Source: Azospirillum brasilense (GTDB lineage: Bacteria; Pseudomonadota; Alphaproteobacteria; Azospirillales; Azospirillaceae). From it: a stretch of DNA of 64,000 bases. Below are positions 1-7,839 of this stretch, piece after piece. The translations under genes and the position numbers were made by a program. The notes under the pieces were generated by a model. That model saw only the letters and a list, made by a program, of their open reading frames with translations, did no database searches and was not told the origin of the DNA. Location of the stretch: contig NZ_CP012914.1 in NCBI RefSeq assembly GCF_001315015.1, forward strand, positions 806,001-870,000. The letters are read 5' to 3'. The stretch's first letter is position 1. Each line of letters begins with the position of its first letter.

Positions 1-78
1 CCAGCGGTGCGCCCGGCGATGCGCGGTGTCCTGTGGTTCCAACACTCCGGGAGGGAGCAGGGTCCCGTGTGCGGCCAT
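1..78 (-). CDS. N-terminus of an unidentified gene running off the left edge
   Basis: A minus-strand ATG at 76-78 opens a frame that stays open to the window edge for 26 codons (begins MAAHGTLLPPG). An AGGA motif lies about six bases before the ATG, which is reasonable for a ribosome binding site. The visible residues are too few to assign a family. It would be divergent from the HRDC gene at 187. It could also be a chance open stretch, because GC-rich DNA has few stop codons. Confidence 0.35.
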   Translation of the reverse strand, partial: MAAHGTLLPPGVLEPQDTAHRRAHRW

Positions 79-186
79 GTTTTCCTATGACGAAGGGGGC
101 ATCCGCCCGGATCGTGCCGGAGTAGCCGGATACGGGCGCTTTCGTGTAGTCTTGCGCGAAAGGCGAGGCACGCATCGAGGCACAGG

Positions 187-603
187 ATGAGCACCGAAAT
201 CCGCACCTTCACGATCCCCGACGCGAGCGCGGACGAGGCCCAGGGGCACCTCTCCTCCTTTCTGCGCACGGTCGAGGTGCAGCGCATCGACACCGCCTAC
301 GCCGACGGCGGCTGGCGTGTTCTCGTCCTTTACAAGGACCTGAAGCGCAAGGAGGAATCCCTCCAGATCGAAGCCGCGATCAACGCCGCCCTCAACGGTT
401 GGCGGGACCGCACGGCGGCCCGTGAAGGGCTGTCGCGCGACGCCGTCCTGTCGGACGAACTGGTGCCGGAAATCGCCCGGTTTGCCCCTACGACGGAGCG
501 TGAACTGTCCATCATCGTCGGCGCCCGCGACCTCGGCGTTGGTCACTTCGGCGGGGAGATCGTGCAGGTCGTCCGCGCGACCTTGGATGAACTGATCGAC
601 TGA
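187..603 (+). CDS. stand-alone HRDC-domain protein
   Basis: A 138-residue protein. The second half (about residues 58-138) resembles the HRDC fold, the nucleic-acid-binding module found at the C-terminus of RecQ helicases and RNase D: a helical stretch with WRDR, then FAPTTERELSIIVGARDLG and a closing GGEIVQVV helix. The helicase or nuclease part is absent, so the domain stands alone. The first 50 residues are a short alpha/beta lead-in with no motif I recognise. The likely role is nucleic-acid or protein binding in DNA/RNA metabolism, inferred only from the domain. It is a single gene divergent from the partial frame at the left edge. The ATG at 187 is the only good start and follows CACAGG. 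Confidence 0.7.
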   Translation: MSTEIRTFTIPDASADEAQGHLSSFLRTVEVQRIDTAYADGGWRVLVLYKDLKRKEESLQIEAAINAALNGWRDRTAAREGLSRDAVLSDELVPEIARFAPTTERELSIIVGARDLGVGHFGGEIVQVVRATLDELID

Positions 604-969
604 CGCAGCCACCATTCCGGAATGGCGTAGGCCGAAGGGCCGGTCGACCATGTCCATTGTGCCGAAAGAGAAGCCGAACCCGCCGTAAGCCAGATTCCAG
701 ACCCCTTCACGCTGTGCCAGCATACCTTTGTGGTTTTGCGGCAATGCAACATGGCGGAGGCCATGGACGGGACATCCGGATCAAGAGGCGACGTGCCCGA
801 TTACCGTGCCATGGCGCGGGAACTGGAAGCCTTCAGCCGTCAGGCGGCGGAGCGCGCGGCGGCCACCGGCGACGGCAGCATGGACGCTCTGGCGCAGCGG
901 CTGGAGCGCCACGCCGAGCAGATCCGGCATGATCTGGCCGAAGCTCCGACGCGGCGTTTCGGCTGGCGC
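604..969. other. 366-bp region without a confident gene
   Basis: It begins with a perfect 14-bp palindrome at 612-625 (CCATTCCGGAATGG), nine bases after the HRDC stop codon. It has no loop and no T-run, so it is not a clear terminator. A plus-strand frame from ATG 751 encodes about 70 plausible helical residues (starts MAEAMDGTSG) but then runs about 210 bases into the antisense of nfeD. I therefore do not call it as a gene. No RNA gene is visible. Confidence 0.5.
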
Positions 970-1398
970 CTAGGCCTTCTCCACCTTCAGCAGAGTGCCC
1001 TCGGCGCCGACGATGCGGACACGGGTTCCGGCGGGGAGGTCGGGCCCCTCGACGGTCCAAAGCCCGTCGCCGATCTGCGCCCGGCCCCGCCCGTTGACGA
1101 TGGGGCCGTCCAGCGTGTGCAGCGTCCCGATGTATTGCGCCGTCCGGCGGTTCAGATGCGGCGTGTGCGTCGTATGCGCTGACCTGCGGGACAGGAAGCG
1201 GGTTCCCACCAGCGCGGCGATGGCGAGCAGGGCGAACAGCAGCCCCTGATGCTCCCACGGCAGGGACGGCCAGACCAGAAGCACGAAGCCGACCAGCGCG
1301 GCAGCGCCACCCAGCCAGAGGAAGGCCGCTCCCGGCGCCACCGTTTCCAGCGCGCCCAGCAGCACGGCCAGAACCCACCAGTGCCAGAATTCGATCAT
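970..1398 (-). CDS. NfeD-family membrane protein, partner of the upstream SPFH protein
   Basis: A 142-residue protein starting MIEFWHWW. Residues about 5-70 hold three closely spaced hydrophobic segments. Residues about 85-142 form the OB-like soluble domain of the NfeD family, with the typical run GRGRAQIGDGLWTVEGPDLPAG followed by VRIVGAEGTLLKVE. NfeD proteins act with SPFH/stomatin proteins in the inner membrane, and the pair is nearly always adjacent, as here (31 bases after the SPFH stop, same strand). It corresponds to the short YbbK/QmcB-type form without the ClpP-like protease domain. The role in membrane organisation or quality control is known only in outline. The start is at 1398; the longer open frame upstream overlaps the SPFH gene and has no protein-like content. 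Confidence 0.88.
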   Translation of the reverse strand: MIEFWHWWVLAVLLGALETVAPGAAFLWLGGAAALVGFVLLVWPSLPWEHQGLLFALLAIAALVGTRFLSRRSAHTTHTPHLNRRTAQYIGTLHTLDGPIVNGRGRAQIGDGLWTVEGPDLPAGTRVRIVGAEGTLLKVEKA

Positions 1399-1429
1399 CG
1401 CGGGTCCGCCTTTGGGGTTTCGCCCAATC

Positions 1430-2482
1430 TTACGACTCCGGCGGCACCGGCGCATCGCGCCTGTTCGGCTCGTCAGGCTTCCGTTCATCGCGATTCCAGG
1501 GACTGCGCGGTGCCGGCGGCGGGGCGGCGGCCGTTCCGGAAGATGCCGGTTGGTTCGAGGGGCGGTTCGGGAAGGCTTCGCGGGCGATTTCCGCGATGCC
1601 GCCGATGGCACCGATCACGTTGGCGGCTTCCAACGGCATGAACAGCACCTTCTGGTTCGGGGCGGCGGCCACCGCGGTCAGGGCATCCACATAGCGTTGG
1701 GCGACGAAGTAGTTGATGGCCTGGACGTTGCCCCCGGCGATGGCGTCGGAGACCAGCCGGGTGGCCTCGGCTTCGGCCTGGGCGGCGCGTTCGCGGGCCT
1801 CGGCGTCGCGGAAGGCGGCCTCGCGCCGGCCCTCGGCCTGGAGGATGGCGGCCTGCTTGGCGCCCTCCGCCCGCAGGATGGCCGCTTGGCGCTGGCCCTC
1901 CGCTTCCAGGATGGAGGCGCGGCGGTCGCGCTCCGCCTTCATCTGGCGTGCCATGCTGTCCACGAGGTCGCGCGGCGGCTGGATGTCGCGGATCTCGATG
2001 CGCGTCACCTTGACGCCCCAGGGGCTGGTCGCCTCGTCCACCACGCCGAGCAGGCGGGCGTTGATCTGGTCGCGCTGGGACAGCAACTCGTCCAGGTCCA
2101 TCGAGCCCATGACCGTGCGGGTGTTGGTCATGGTCAGGTTGAGAATCGCCAGTTCCAGGTTGTTGACCTCGTAGGAGGCCTTGGCGGCGTCGATCACCTG
2201 GAAGAAGACGACGCCGTCCGCCGTGACCATGGCGTTGTCGCGGGTGATGACCTCCTGCGAGGGCACGTCGAGCACCGTCTCCATCATGCTCTGCTTGCGT
2301 CCGATCCGGTCGACCAGCGGCAGAATCAGATGCAGGCCGGGCTGGAGCGTGCGGGTATAGCGTCCGAACCGCTCCACCGTCCATTCCTGGCCCTGCGGCA
2401 CGGTCCGCACGCCCAGCAGAACCAGCGCCAGCGCGAAGATCAGAAGCGCGATGACGAAAAGCGTCAGGCCGCTGACAACCAT
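1430..2482 (-). CDS. qmcA: SPFH/stomatin-family membrane protein (QmcA-like)
   Basis: A 350-residue protein with one N-terminal membrane anchor ([20 protein letters not shown]), then a band-7/SPFH domain (about residues 20-200) with the hallmarks [31 protein letters not shown] and [17 protein letters not shown]. An Ala/Glu-rich coiled coil follows (about 190-255; repeats such as [14 protein letters not shown]), and the tail is proline-rich and disordered. SPFH proteins form ring-like membrane microdomain scaffolds and often bind FtsH-type proteases. The start at 2482 is chosen because GGAGG lies seven to eight bases upstream; an upstream start at 2527 would add 15 residues without a better site. 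It forms a two-gene unit with the NfeD gene. Confidence 0.9.
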   Translation of the reverse strand: MVVSGLTLFVIALLIFALALVLLGVRTVPQGQEWTVERFGRYTRTLQPGLHLILPLVDRIGRKQSMMETVLDVPSQEVITRDNAMVTADGVVFFQVIDAAKASYEVNNLELAILNLTMTNTRTVMGSMDLDELLSQRDQINARLLGVVDEATSPWGVKVTRIEIRDIQPPRDLVDSMARQMKAERDRRASILEAEGQRQAAILRAEGAKQAAILQAEGRREAAFRDAEARERAAQAEAEATRLVSDAIAGGNVQAINYFVAQRYVDALTAVAAAPNQKVLFMPLEAANVIGAIGGIAEIAREAFPNRPSNQPASSGTAAAPPPAPRSPWNRDERKPDEPNRRDAPVPPES

Positions 2483-2566
2483 CACCCCACCTCCAATCCG
2501 GTCGTTTCCTCCCTCCGACCATGCCACGGCGGGGCCGCCCCGGCTAGAGCTACGGCGGTGGCTGCG

Positions 2567-3679
2567 TCATCCCAGCAGGGCGCCGATGGGCTTCAGCGGC
2601 TCGTGCGCGTCGAACAGGATTTTCAGGATGGCCAGGATCGGCACCGCCAGCAGGGCGCCGGGAATTCCCCACATCCAGCCCCAGAACAGGATGGACACGA
2701 ACACCGCGATGGGGTTCAGCGCCAGCCGCCGCCCGACGATCATCGGGGTCAGGAAGTTCCCCTCCATCATCGTCAGCGCCACGAAGGTCAGCGGCGGTCC
2801 GAAGATGTGCAGCCCTCCGTCGAAGGTGAGCGCCGACACCAGGAACAGCACCGCCGTCATCACCGCCGGCCCGATGAAGGGGACGTAGTTGATGAGGCCG
2901 GCCAGCGTTCCCCACAGCGCCGCGTTGGGCACTCCCCACAGCCACATCGCCAGCGCCGTCGCGAGGCCGAGCCCGATGTTGATGACCGTGATGGTCGCCA
3001 GATAGGCGGCGATGTTCTGCTGCACCGTGGCGGCGACCATGGCGTAATGCACGCGGTCGTCGACGTCGCGCATCGTGCCGATCAGCGCCTCCAGGCTCTG
3101 CCGGCCGCGGGCCAGGAAGAAATAGAGAAGCACCAGAAGGATCACCACGTTGGCGATCACCGCCTCCGCCTGGTGCAGCACCTGTTCGGCCAGCGACGGG
3201 CCGCGCACCACCACCTCCCGCGCCGCGCCGTTGCGGTCGGAGGCCATCTGCTCGATCTGGCGGGAGGCCTCGCGGGCGCGGTCGATCCCTTCACGGATAT
3301 CGCCCAGCTTGAACTCCAGCTCGTGGACGACGCGGGGCATCCGGTTGACCCATTCGGTGGCCGGGGTTGTCAGCGTGTAGATGGCCCCCAGCCCGGCGGA
3401 CATCACCAGGAGCACCACCACCGCCGCGCCCAGCGCCTCCGGCAGGCCGAGCCGGTAGAGGCCGCGCACGCAGGGCCGCAGCAGCAGGCTGAGGATCAGC
3501 GCCAGCATGATCGGCAGAAGCACGTCGCGCCCGAAATACAGCGTGAACAGCAGCGCGATGACGAACAGGCCCACCACGGCCACCCGCACCGGGTCGCGGG
3601 GATTCCGCGCCGGGGGCAGGGGCTCGGTCACCGGCTCCGGCGGCGGGGTCAAGGGCGGATCGATCGTGCGGTCGCTCAT
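2567..3679 (-). CDS. AI-2E family transporter (PerM/TqsA-type permease)
   Basis: A 370-residue polytopic membrane protein. A proline-rich cytoplasmic head (about 1-30) is followed by a pair of hydrophobic segments (VRVAVVGLFVIALLF and DVLLPIMLALILSLLL), a third segment (AAVVVLLVMSAGL), a soluble loop of about 80 residues, and a C-terminal block of at least four segments including the family signatures GLINYVPFIGPAV, LTMMEGNFLTPMIVGRRLALNP and WGWMWGIPGALLAVPIL. The family includes the E. coli AI-2 exporter TqsA and Na+/H+ antiporter-like members, so the substrate cannot be named. The start at 3679 (MSDRTIDPP) removes an upstream stretch with no protein character. It is on the same strand as the SPFH pair but separated by 84 bases. 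Confidence 0.85.
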   Translation of the reverse strand: MSDRTIDPPLTPPPEPVTEPLPPARNPRDPVRVAVVGLFVIALLFTLYFGRDVLLPIMLALILSLLLRPCVRGLYRLGLPEALGAAVVVLLVMSAGLGAIYTLTTPATEWVNRMPRVVHELEFKLGDIREGIDRAREASRQIEQMASDRNGAAREVVVRGPSLAEQVLHQAEAVIANVVILLVLLYFFLARGRQSLEALIGTMRDVDDRVHYAMVAATVQQNIAAYLATITVINIGLGLATALAMWLWGVPNAALWGTLAGLINYVPFIGPAVMTAVLFLVSALTFDGGLHIFGPPLTFVALTMMEGNFLTPMIVGRRLALNPIAVFVSILFWGWMWGIPGALLAVPILAILKILFDAHEPLKPIGALLG

Positions 3680-3806
3680 CGGGGGCAGGCACTCCGGGAG
3701 TAGCGGGCCGGGGGACGCTTGACGGCGCCGGACCCCCGCCCGATTTAGGGGTATTCCAGGACCGCGCCCACGCGGCCCCGCTTCGCGATGACCGGAGTTC
3801 CACGAG

Positions 3807-4340
3807 ATGCGCAGCCCGTTCCCTTCGATAAACATCCGCCGCGGCCTGATGGTCCTGGCGCTATCCGTGCTGCCACCGATGGCCGCCTCCACCGCTGCTT
3901 TGGCCGAGGACGCCGTCGTCGGGCGTTTCTCCAACGACTGGACCGGCAACGGGCTTCAGGTGCAGGCGATCGAGGACCCGAAGGTGAAGGGCATCACCTG
4001 CCATCTGGTGGATTTCGACCGCAGCGTGCTCGACCGGCTGACCAAGGGGAACTGGTTCGAGGACCCGTCCAACGCCTCCATCGCCTGCCGGCGCACCGGG
4101 CCGCTGGTGATCGGCGACATCGAGCTGTCGCAGAAGGGCGAGGAGGTCTTTTCCGAGCGCAAGAGTCTGGTCTTCAAGTCCATCGCCATCCGCCGCATCT
4201 ACGACCGGGTGAACGACACGCTGATCTATGTGGTCTACAGCCGGCAGGTGAAGGACGCCTCGGCGAAGATGGCCATCTCCAGCGTGCCGCTGATCGACAC
4301 GAACCCCCAGTGGGAAAAGGGTAAACCTCCGGTGAAATGA
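3807..4340 (+). CDS. creA: CreA family periplasmic protein
   Basis: A 177-residue protein. Residues 1-34 are a signal peptide: a basic start, a hydrophobic core MVLALSVLPPMAAS and a likely cut after ALA. The mature part matches the CreA family: VGRFSNDWTGNGLQVQAIEDPKVKGITCHL, then FDRSVLDRL, a NWFEDPSNASIACRR block and the closing IYVVYSR. The two cysteines in GITCHL and IACRR could form a disulfide. CreA proteins are widespread in proteobacteria and poorly understood; the name comes from the creABCD locus of E. coli, but no creBCD genes are here. It is monocistronic, divergent from the permease at 3679, and followed by a GC-rich hairpin at 4386. Confidence 0.88.
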   Translation: MRSPFPSINIRRGLMVLALSVLPPMAASTAALAEDAVVGRFSNDWTGNGLQVQAIEDPKVKGITCHLVDFDRSVLDRLTKGNWFEDPSNASIACRRTGPLVIGDIELSQKGEEVFSERKSLVFKSIAIRRIYDRVNDTLIYVVYSRQVKDASAKMAISSVPLIDTNPQWEKGKPPVK

Positions 4341-4385
4341 TCGGATGGCTTGCAATCGGGCGGGTGCGGAGCCATCATCAGGCTT

Positions 4386-4417
4386 GGGAGGCAGGGGAGT
4401 CGACCCCCCGCCTCCCG
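4386..4417. terminator. GC-rich hairpin between creA and the small hydrophobic ORF
   Basis: GGGAGGC and GGGG on the left pair with CCCC and GCCTCCC on the right around a short loop, with one internal mismatch. It sits between two convergent genes, creA and the 25-codon ORF, so it can stop transcription from either side. There is no T-run on either strand, so termination efficiency is uncertain. Confidence 0.5.
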
Positions 4418-4423
4418 GCCCGA

Positions 4424-4501
4424 TCACTGCCGGTTCAGAAGATCAAGGATTGCCTTGACGATCTGGAGCAGCAGGATCAGGAGACCGAGGATTTCCTTCA
4501 T
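4424..4501 (-). CDS. 25-residue hydrophobic leucine/isoleucine-rich peptide
   Basis: The minus strand has ATG at 4499-4501 and TGA at 4424-4426. The frame encodes 25 residues with a Lys-Glu start, an almost unbroken run of Leu/Ile/Val (residues 4-15), then KAILDLL and a polar end NRQ. An AAGGAGG sequence lies 11 bases before the ATG and a second GGAGG directly precedes it. A perfect 8-bp hairpin (4528-4549) lies in the untranslated leader, and a terminator-like hairpin follows the stop. This layout resembles small single-helix membrane peptides, including type I toxins such as Ldr/Ibs, but there is no sequence identity I can claim. It could also be a leader peptide or a chance frame. Confidence 0.45.
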   Translation of the reverse strand: MKEILGLLILLLQIVKAILDLLNRQ

Positions 4502-4527
4502 CCTCCGAGCCTCCTTGTTGAGCGGCG

Positions 4528-4549
4528 GGGTGGTGGCGCTTCACCACCC
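4528..4549 (-). promoter_or_regulatory. perfect 8-bp stem-loop upstream of the 25-codon ORF
   Basis: GGGTGGTG and CACCACCC flank a 6-base loop. On the minus strand it lies in the leader, about 27 bases before the start codon of the small hydrophobic ORF. It has no T-run, so a role in mRNA structure is more likely than termination. It could also close transcription of the AbrB-type gene that ends at 4648. Confidence 0.4.
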
Positions 4550-4647
4550 GTCCGCGCCTCCACCTCGCACGGGTTGCGGGATGGGCTCAACGGAAACTCC
4601 ACACATGCGTGTGCGGCGGATTGGCCGGCGGGCTCGGCGGCGACTCG

Positions 4648-5709
4648 TCAGGCTTGGCCGCGGCGGGCTCGCCACTTGCGCCACAGCAGATAGACACCGG
4701 GCGCCAGCGTCACGATCAGGATGATGCGCACCATGTGGTGGGTGGCGACCAGCGCCACGTCGATGTTCAGCGCCAGCGCGACCAGCGTCATCTCGGCCAG
4801 CCCACCCGGCGCGAAGGCGAGGATCAGCGCGGCCAGCCCCAGCCCCGTCGCTTCGTCCACCATCCAGGCGGCCGCCGTGGTCACCAGCAGCATCAGCCCG
4901 GTGAGGCCCAGCGCGGTCAGCCCGTCGCGCCCGATGCGGCGGATGTTCAGCCCGGTGAAGCGGCAGCCGAGCGACGCCCCGATCACCACCTGGGCCGCGG
5001 CGACCAGAACGCCCGGCGGCTTGCCCTCGGTCAGGCCGGCGAGGTGGATCGCGGCGGACAGCAGCATCGGCCCGACGATCTGGGCGGCGGGGATGCGCAA
5101 CAGCTTCGCCAGGGGATAGCCCAAGGCGCAGGCGGACAGCAGCGCCACGTCCAGCGGGGCGAGCGACAGCAGGGGCGGGCCGAGCGCGCCGCGCCGCGCC
5201 GGGTCGTAGAGGCCCAGCGCCTGGAAGGCGAAGGGGATGACCAGCACCACCAGCATCACCCGCAGCGCGTGGGACAGCGCCATGGTCCGGCTGTCGCCGC
5301 CCATCTGAGTGCCGACCATCACCATCTCGTTCAGCCCGCCGGGGGTGGCGGTGAAGAAGGATGTGGGTGGGTCCAGCCGGGCCGCGCGGCGCAGGTACTG
5401 CACGCCAAGCGTGGTCGCCAGAACGAGATAAACGGCCAGCGCGCTCAGCGACAGGCTCCACTCGCCGAGCCGGCCGAGGATGTCCGGGGTGAAGCCGCTG
5501 CCCAGCATCACGCCGAGGATCATGATCATGGCGTTGCGCAGCGGCTTCGGCACATGCAGCGCGACGCCGGCCATCGCGGCGGCCGTGGTGGCGGTCATGG
5601 CGCCGATCATCCAGGCCAGAGGCAGATGGAAATAGCTGAACAGCGCGCCCCCCGCCGTCCCCAGCGCGAGGGCGAGCGCGAAGGGCCGGAGCCCCGGTCC
5701 GATGGTCAT
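4648..5709 (-). CDS. AbrB family membrane protein (putative ammonia monooxygenase/transport family)
   Basis: A 353-residue inner-membrane protein with about ten hydrophobic segments. It has the internal duplication of the AbrB/COG3180 family. Each half carries a glycine-rich re-entrant-like element: HLPLAWMIGAMTATTAAAM with LGVMLGSGF in the first half, and IPAAQIVGPMLLSAAIHL with QVVIGASLGCRF in the second. The motif TATPGGLNEMVMVGTQMGGD and its second-half counterpart AFAPGGLAEMTLVALALN are diagnostic. The family is often annotated as ammonia monooxygenase, but it is better regarded as a transporter-like family of unknown substrate. The ATG at 5709 fits the first hydrophobic segment. It is not related to the DNA-binding AbrB regulator. 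Confidence 0.8.
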   Translation of the reverse strand: MTIGPGLRPFALALALGTAGGALFSYFHLPLAWMIGAMTATTAAAMAGVALHVPKPLRNAMIMILGVMLGSGFTPDILGRLGEWSLSLSALAVYLVLATTLGVQYLRRAARLDPPTSFFTATPGGLNEMVMVGTQMGGDSRTMALSHALRVMLVVLVIPFAFQALGLYDPARRGALGPPLLSLAPLDVALLSACALGYPLAKLLRIPAAQIVGPMLLSAAIHLAGLTEGKPPGVLVAAAQVVIGASLGCRFTGLNIRRIGRDGLTALGLTGLMLLVTTAAAWMVDEATGLGLAALILAFAPGGLAEMTLVALALNIDVALVATHHMVRIILIVTLAPGVYLLWRKWRARRGQA

Positions 5710-5728
5710 ACCGCTCGCTGTGTCCGGT

Positions 5729-6679
5729 TCAAGGAACGATCCGCCCCAACCGGACGGCGGTCTGCCCGGATTTGGGGCGTCGCGCCGGCATGATCAGCAC
5801 ACAGTCGTCGTAGGGCGTGACGACCGGGCGATCGCCGTCGCGGCCCAGGACCGTCCCGGCGCGGGGAATGATCTCCATCCCCACATAGGGCTCGTCGAAG
5901 AAGAAGTCGTCGGTTTCCGCGGTCACCGCCTCGGTCACCTCGACGGTGCGCAGCGGATCGGGGTGGCGGCGGATGTGGCGGTCGGCCAGCGACGGGTCGA
6001 TCATCTCCTGGGCGAGCAGGAAACGCATCGCGCTTTCCAGCGCGACCAGCGCCGTCTCCTTGCGCCAGTGCTGGCCGCATTCGACCAGAAGGGCGGTACG
6101 CCGGCCGTCCGCTGCGGCGAAGTCCGCGTAATCGATCACCCGGCGCCCCGCCGCGTGCCCCGCGTCCGCGACGATCCAGGCCGGGAAGCCGAGCCGGCGA
6201 GCCAGCGCACGGGCGCGGTCGGTCCGTCCGCACAGCGTCAGAGGCGGGGTGTCCGCCGTCATGGAATGCAGGTCGAGGATGCTGTCCGCCGCGTCGAACA
6301 CCGGGCGGAGCTGCCGGGCACGGCGCAACTCCACGCTGTCGCGCGGGCCGTCCAGCACCTCCGGCGACCAGACGCGGTTCATGTCCTCGTCGACGAAGCG
6401 GGACGCGTAGGGCCGTTCGGCGTCGAAGCCGTGATAGGCAGCGGTGTTGGCGAAGACCAGCGTCAGCCGCCCGCGGGTGGGGCGGACGCCCATCCGGAAC
6501 AGCCGGTCCATCGCCACCGCCCCGCCGATCTCGTTGCCGTGGATCAGCGAGACAATCACGGCATGCGGGCCGGATCGCCCGGATTCCAGCGTCGTGACAT
6601 GGTCGATGCCGGTGTTGCCACGGCGGTAGGGGCCGATGTCCGGCGGCGTCAATTCGATTGGTGGCAGGGATTCGGTCAA
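5729..6679 (-). CDS. succinylglutamate desuccinylase/aspartoacylase family zinc hydrolase
   Basis: A protein of about 316 residues from a TTG at 6679. An alternative ATG at 6772 would add 31 residues with no protein character; TTG is preferred because the family starts near here and an AAGGCGAG lies upstream. The zinc-binding motif HGNEIGG (His and Glu ligands) is followed by FANTAAYHGFDAERPYASRFVDEDMNRVW and the third ligand in ILDLHSMT, the standard carboxypeptidase-like pattern of the AstE/AspA family. The C-terminal beta domain ends with LIMPARRPKSGQTAVRLGR. Family members remove acyl groups from N-acyl amino acids. No arginine succinyltransferase genes are nearby, so the substrate is open. 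It is 267 bases divergent from an N-formylglutamate amidohydrolase, which suggests a shared role in deacylating N-acyl amino acids. Confidence 0.82.
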   Translation of the reverse strand: MTESLPPIELTPPDIGPYRRGNTGIDHVTTLESGRSGPHAVIVSLIHGNEIGGAVAMDRLFRMGVRPTRGRLTLVFANTAAYHGFDAERPYASRFVDEDMNRVWSPEVLDGPRDSVELRRARQLRPVFDAADSILDLHSMTADTPPLTLCGRTDRARALARRLGFPAWIVADAGHAAGRRVIDYADFAAADGRRTALLVECGQHWRKETALVALESAMRFLLAQEMIDPSLADRHIRRHPDPLRTVEVTEAVTAETDDFFFDEPYVGMEIIPRAGTVLGRDGDRPVVTPYDDCVLIMPARRPKSGQTAVRLGRIVP

Positions 6680-6794
6680 GCGGATCTCGCCTTTGCGGGT
6701 CTGGCCGGTGCCGGGCGCTTTCGCCGAGTGGTCAGTATGGCGGAGAGTCCGTTGGTGCGCCAGCCCCGCCATTTCCCCGGTTCATCATGTCCTT

Positions 6795-6816
6795 TGCCTT
6801 ACCGGTGCCTTACCGG
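6795..6816. repeat. two tandem 11-bp repeats in a divergent promoter region
   Basis: TGCCTTACCGG occurs twice back to back, between the AstE-like gene (minus) and the N-formylglutamate amidohydrolase gene (plus). The spacing of one helical turn makes it a candidate regulator site. No matching regulator gene is adjacent. Confidence 0.45.
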
Positions 6817-6946
6817 TGTATGACGATTTTTGGTCGACGGGCACCCGGCCATCGTCTATACCCGAATCCATCCGCCGCAGCGTCCTGCTATGCCATTCGG
6901 GCAGGTGCCGCGGTTGGTCGGCGCAGTTGGTACACCGGGGTCAGCC

Positions 6947-7813
6947 ATGAGTTTCGTGATCGAGGACGTGCTCGTCCGCAACGATCCGATCGTCCCGCGC
7001 CTGCCGGTGTTCTTCGATTCACCGCACAGCGGCACCGTCTACCCGCGCGACTTCGCCTTCGTCTGCCCGGCGTCCACTCTGCGGCAGGCTGAGGACACCC
7101 ATGTGGACGAACTGTTCGCCCACGCGCCGGAGCACGGCGCGACGCTGCTCTGCGCCCTCTTCCCGCGCACCTACATCGACGCGAACCGGGCCATCGACGA
7201 CATCGACCCGGCGATACTCGATGGGCGCTGGCCCGAACCGCTGCGCCCGACGGAGAAGAGCGCCGCCGGCATGGGGCTGATCCGCACGCTGTGCCGTCCG
7301 GGGATGCCGCTCTACGACGGGCGGCTGTCGGTTGCCGAAGTGGCGGAGCGCATCGACCGCTACTACCGGCCCTATCATTTCCAGGTCGCCAGCGTGATGG
7401 ACGATCTGGCCGACCGGTTCGGCGCCGTGTGGCACATCGACTGCCATTCCATGCCCTCCGCGGTCGGGCCGGGGGCGGCGCACAAGCTGGGCATGGATTT
7501 CGTGCTGGGCGACCGCGACGGCACCAGCTGCGAGCCGGGCTTCACCGCCCTGGTCGAGCGGGTGCTGACCGGGCTCGGCTACAAGGTCACGCGGAACCAT
7601 CCCTTCAAGGGGGTGGAGCTGGTGTCCCGCCATTCCAACCCGGCGCGGGGCCGCCATTCCCTGCAACTCGAAATCAACCGGCGCCTCTACATGAACGAGG
7701 AGACGCTGGAGCGGAACGAGGGCTTCGCCCGGCTCCAGGCCAACCTGACCACCTTGACCCGCCGCATCTGCGCCCATGCGCAGGCCAGCACCGCGCGACG
7801 CGCCGCCGAGTAA
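6947..7813 (+). CDS. N-formylglutamate amidohydrolase family protein
   Basis: A 288-residue protein. It carries the family markers DSPHSGTVYP near the N-terminus, TYIDANRAIDDID, and VWHIDCHSMPS, where the aspartate and histidines form the metal/catalytic site, then ARGRHSLQLEINRRLYMNEETLE at the end. N-formylglutamate amidohydrolase (HutG type) hydrolyses N-formylglutamate to glutamate and formate in the five-step histidine pathway. No other hut genes are nearby, so the natural substrate may be another N-acyl amino acid. ATG 6947 is preferred over 6830, since the 39 residues between them lack family similarity and ATG 6947 is followed at once by a typical N-terminus. Convergent with nadK (27 bases). 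Confidence 0.88.
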   Translation: MSFVIEDVLVRNDPIVPRLPVFFDSPHSGTVYPRDFAFVCPASTLRQAEDTHVDELFAHAPEHGATLLCALFPRTYIDANRAIDDIDPAILDGRWPEPLRPTEKSAAGMGLIRTLCRPGMPLYDGRLSVAEVAERIDRYYRPYHFQVASVMDDLADRFGAVWHIDCHSMPSAVGPGAAHKLGMDFVLGDRDGTSCEPGFTALVERVLTGLGYKVTRNHPFKGVELVSRHSNPARGRHSLQLEINRRLYMNEETLERNEGFARLQANLTTLTRRICAHAQASTARRAAE

Positions 7814-7839
7814 CGGCCCAAAGAGGCGGGGCAGGGGCG

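Noticed and set aside
612..625. 14-bp palindrome CCATTCCGGAATGG as a terminator
   Set aside because: It has no loop and no T-run. It may be incidental or a protein site, but there is no support.
85..744. Minus-strand open frame over the HRDC gene
   Set aside because: It is the mirror of the real gene in a GC-rich genome and contains no recognisable domain.
751..1182. Plus-strand frame of about 143 codons starting MAEAMDGTSG
   Set aside because: The first 70 codons look protein-like, but the frame then overlaps the antisense of nfeD by about 210 bases and turns into low-complexity sequence. No homology can be named. I left it as a possible small gene only.
1412..3703. Plus-strand 763-codon open frame, Gln/His/Arg-rich
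   Set aside because: It lies antisense to the SPFH and permease genes. Composition and codon pattern are those of a shadow frame.
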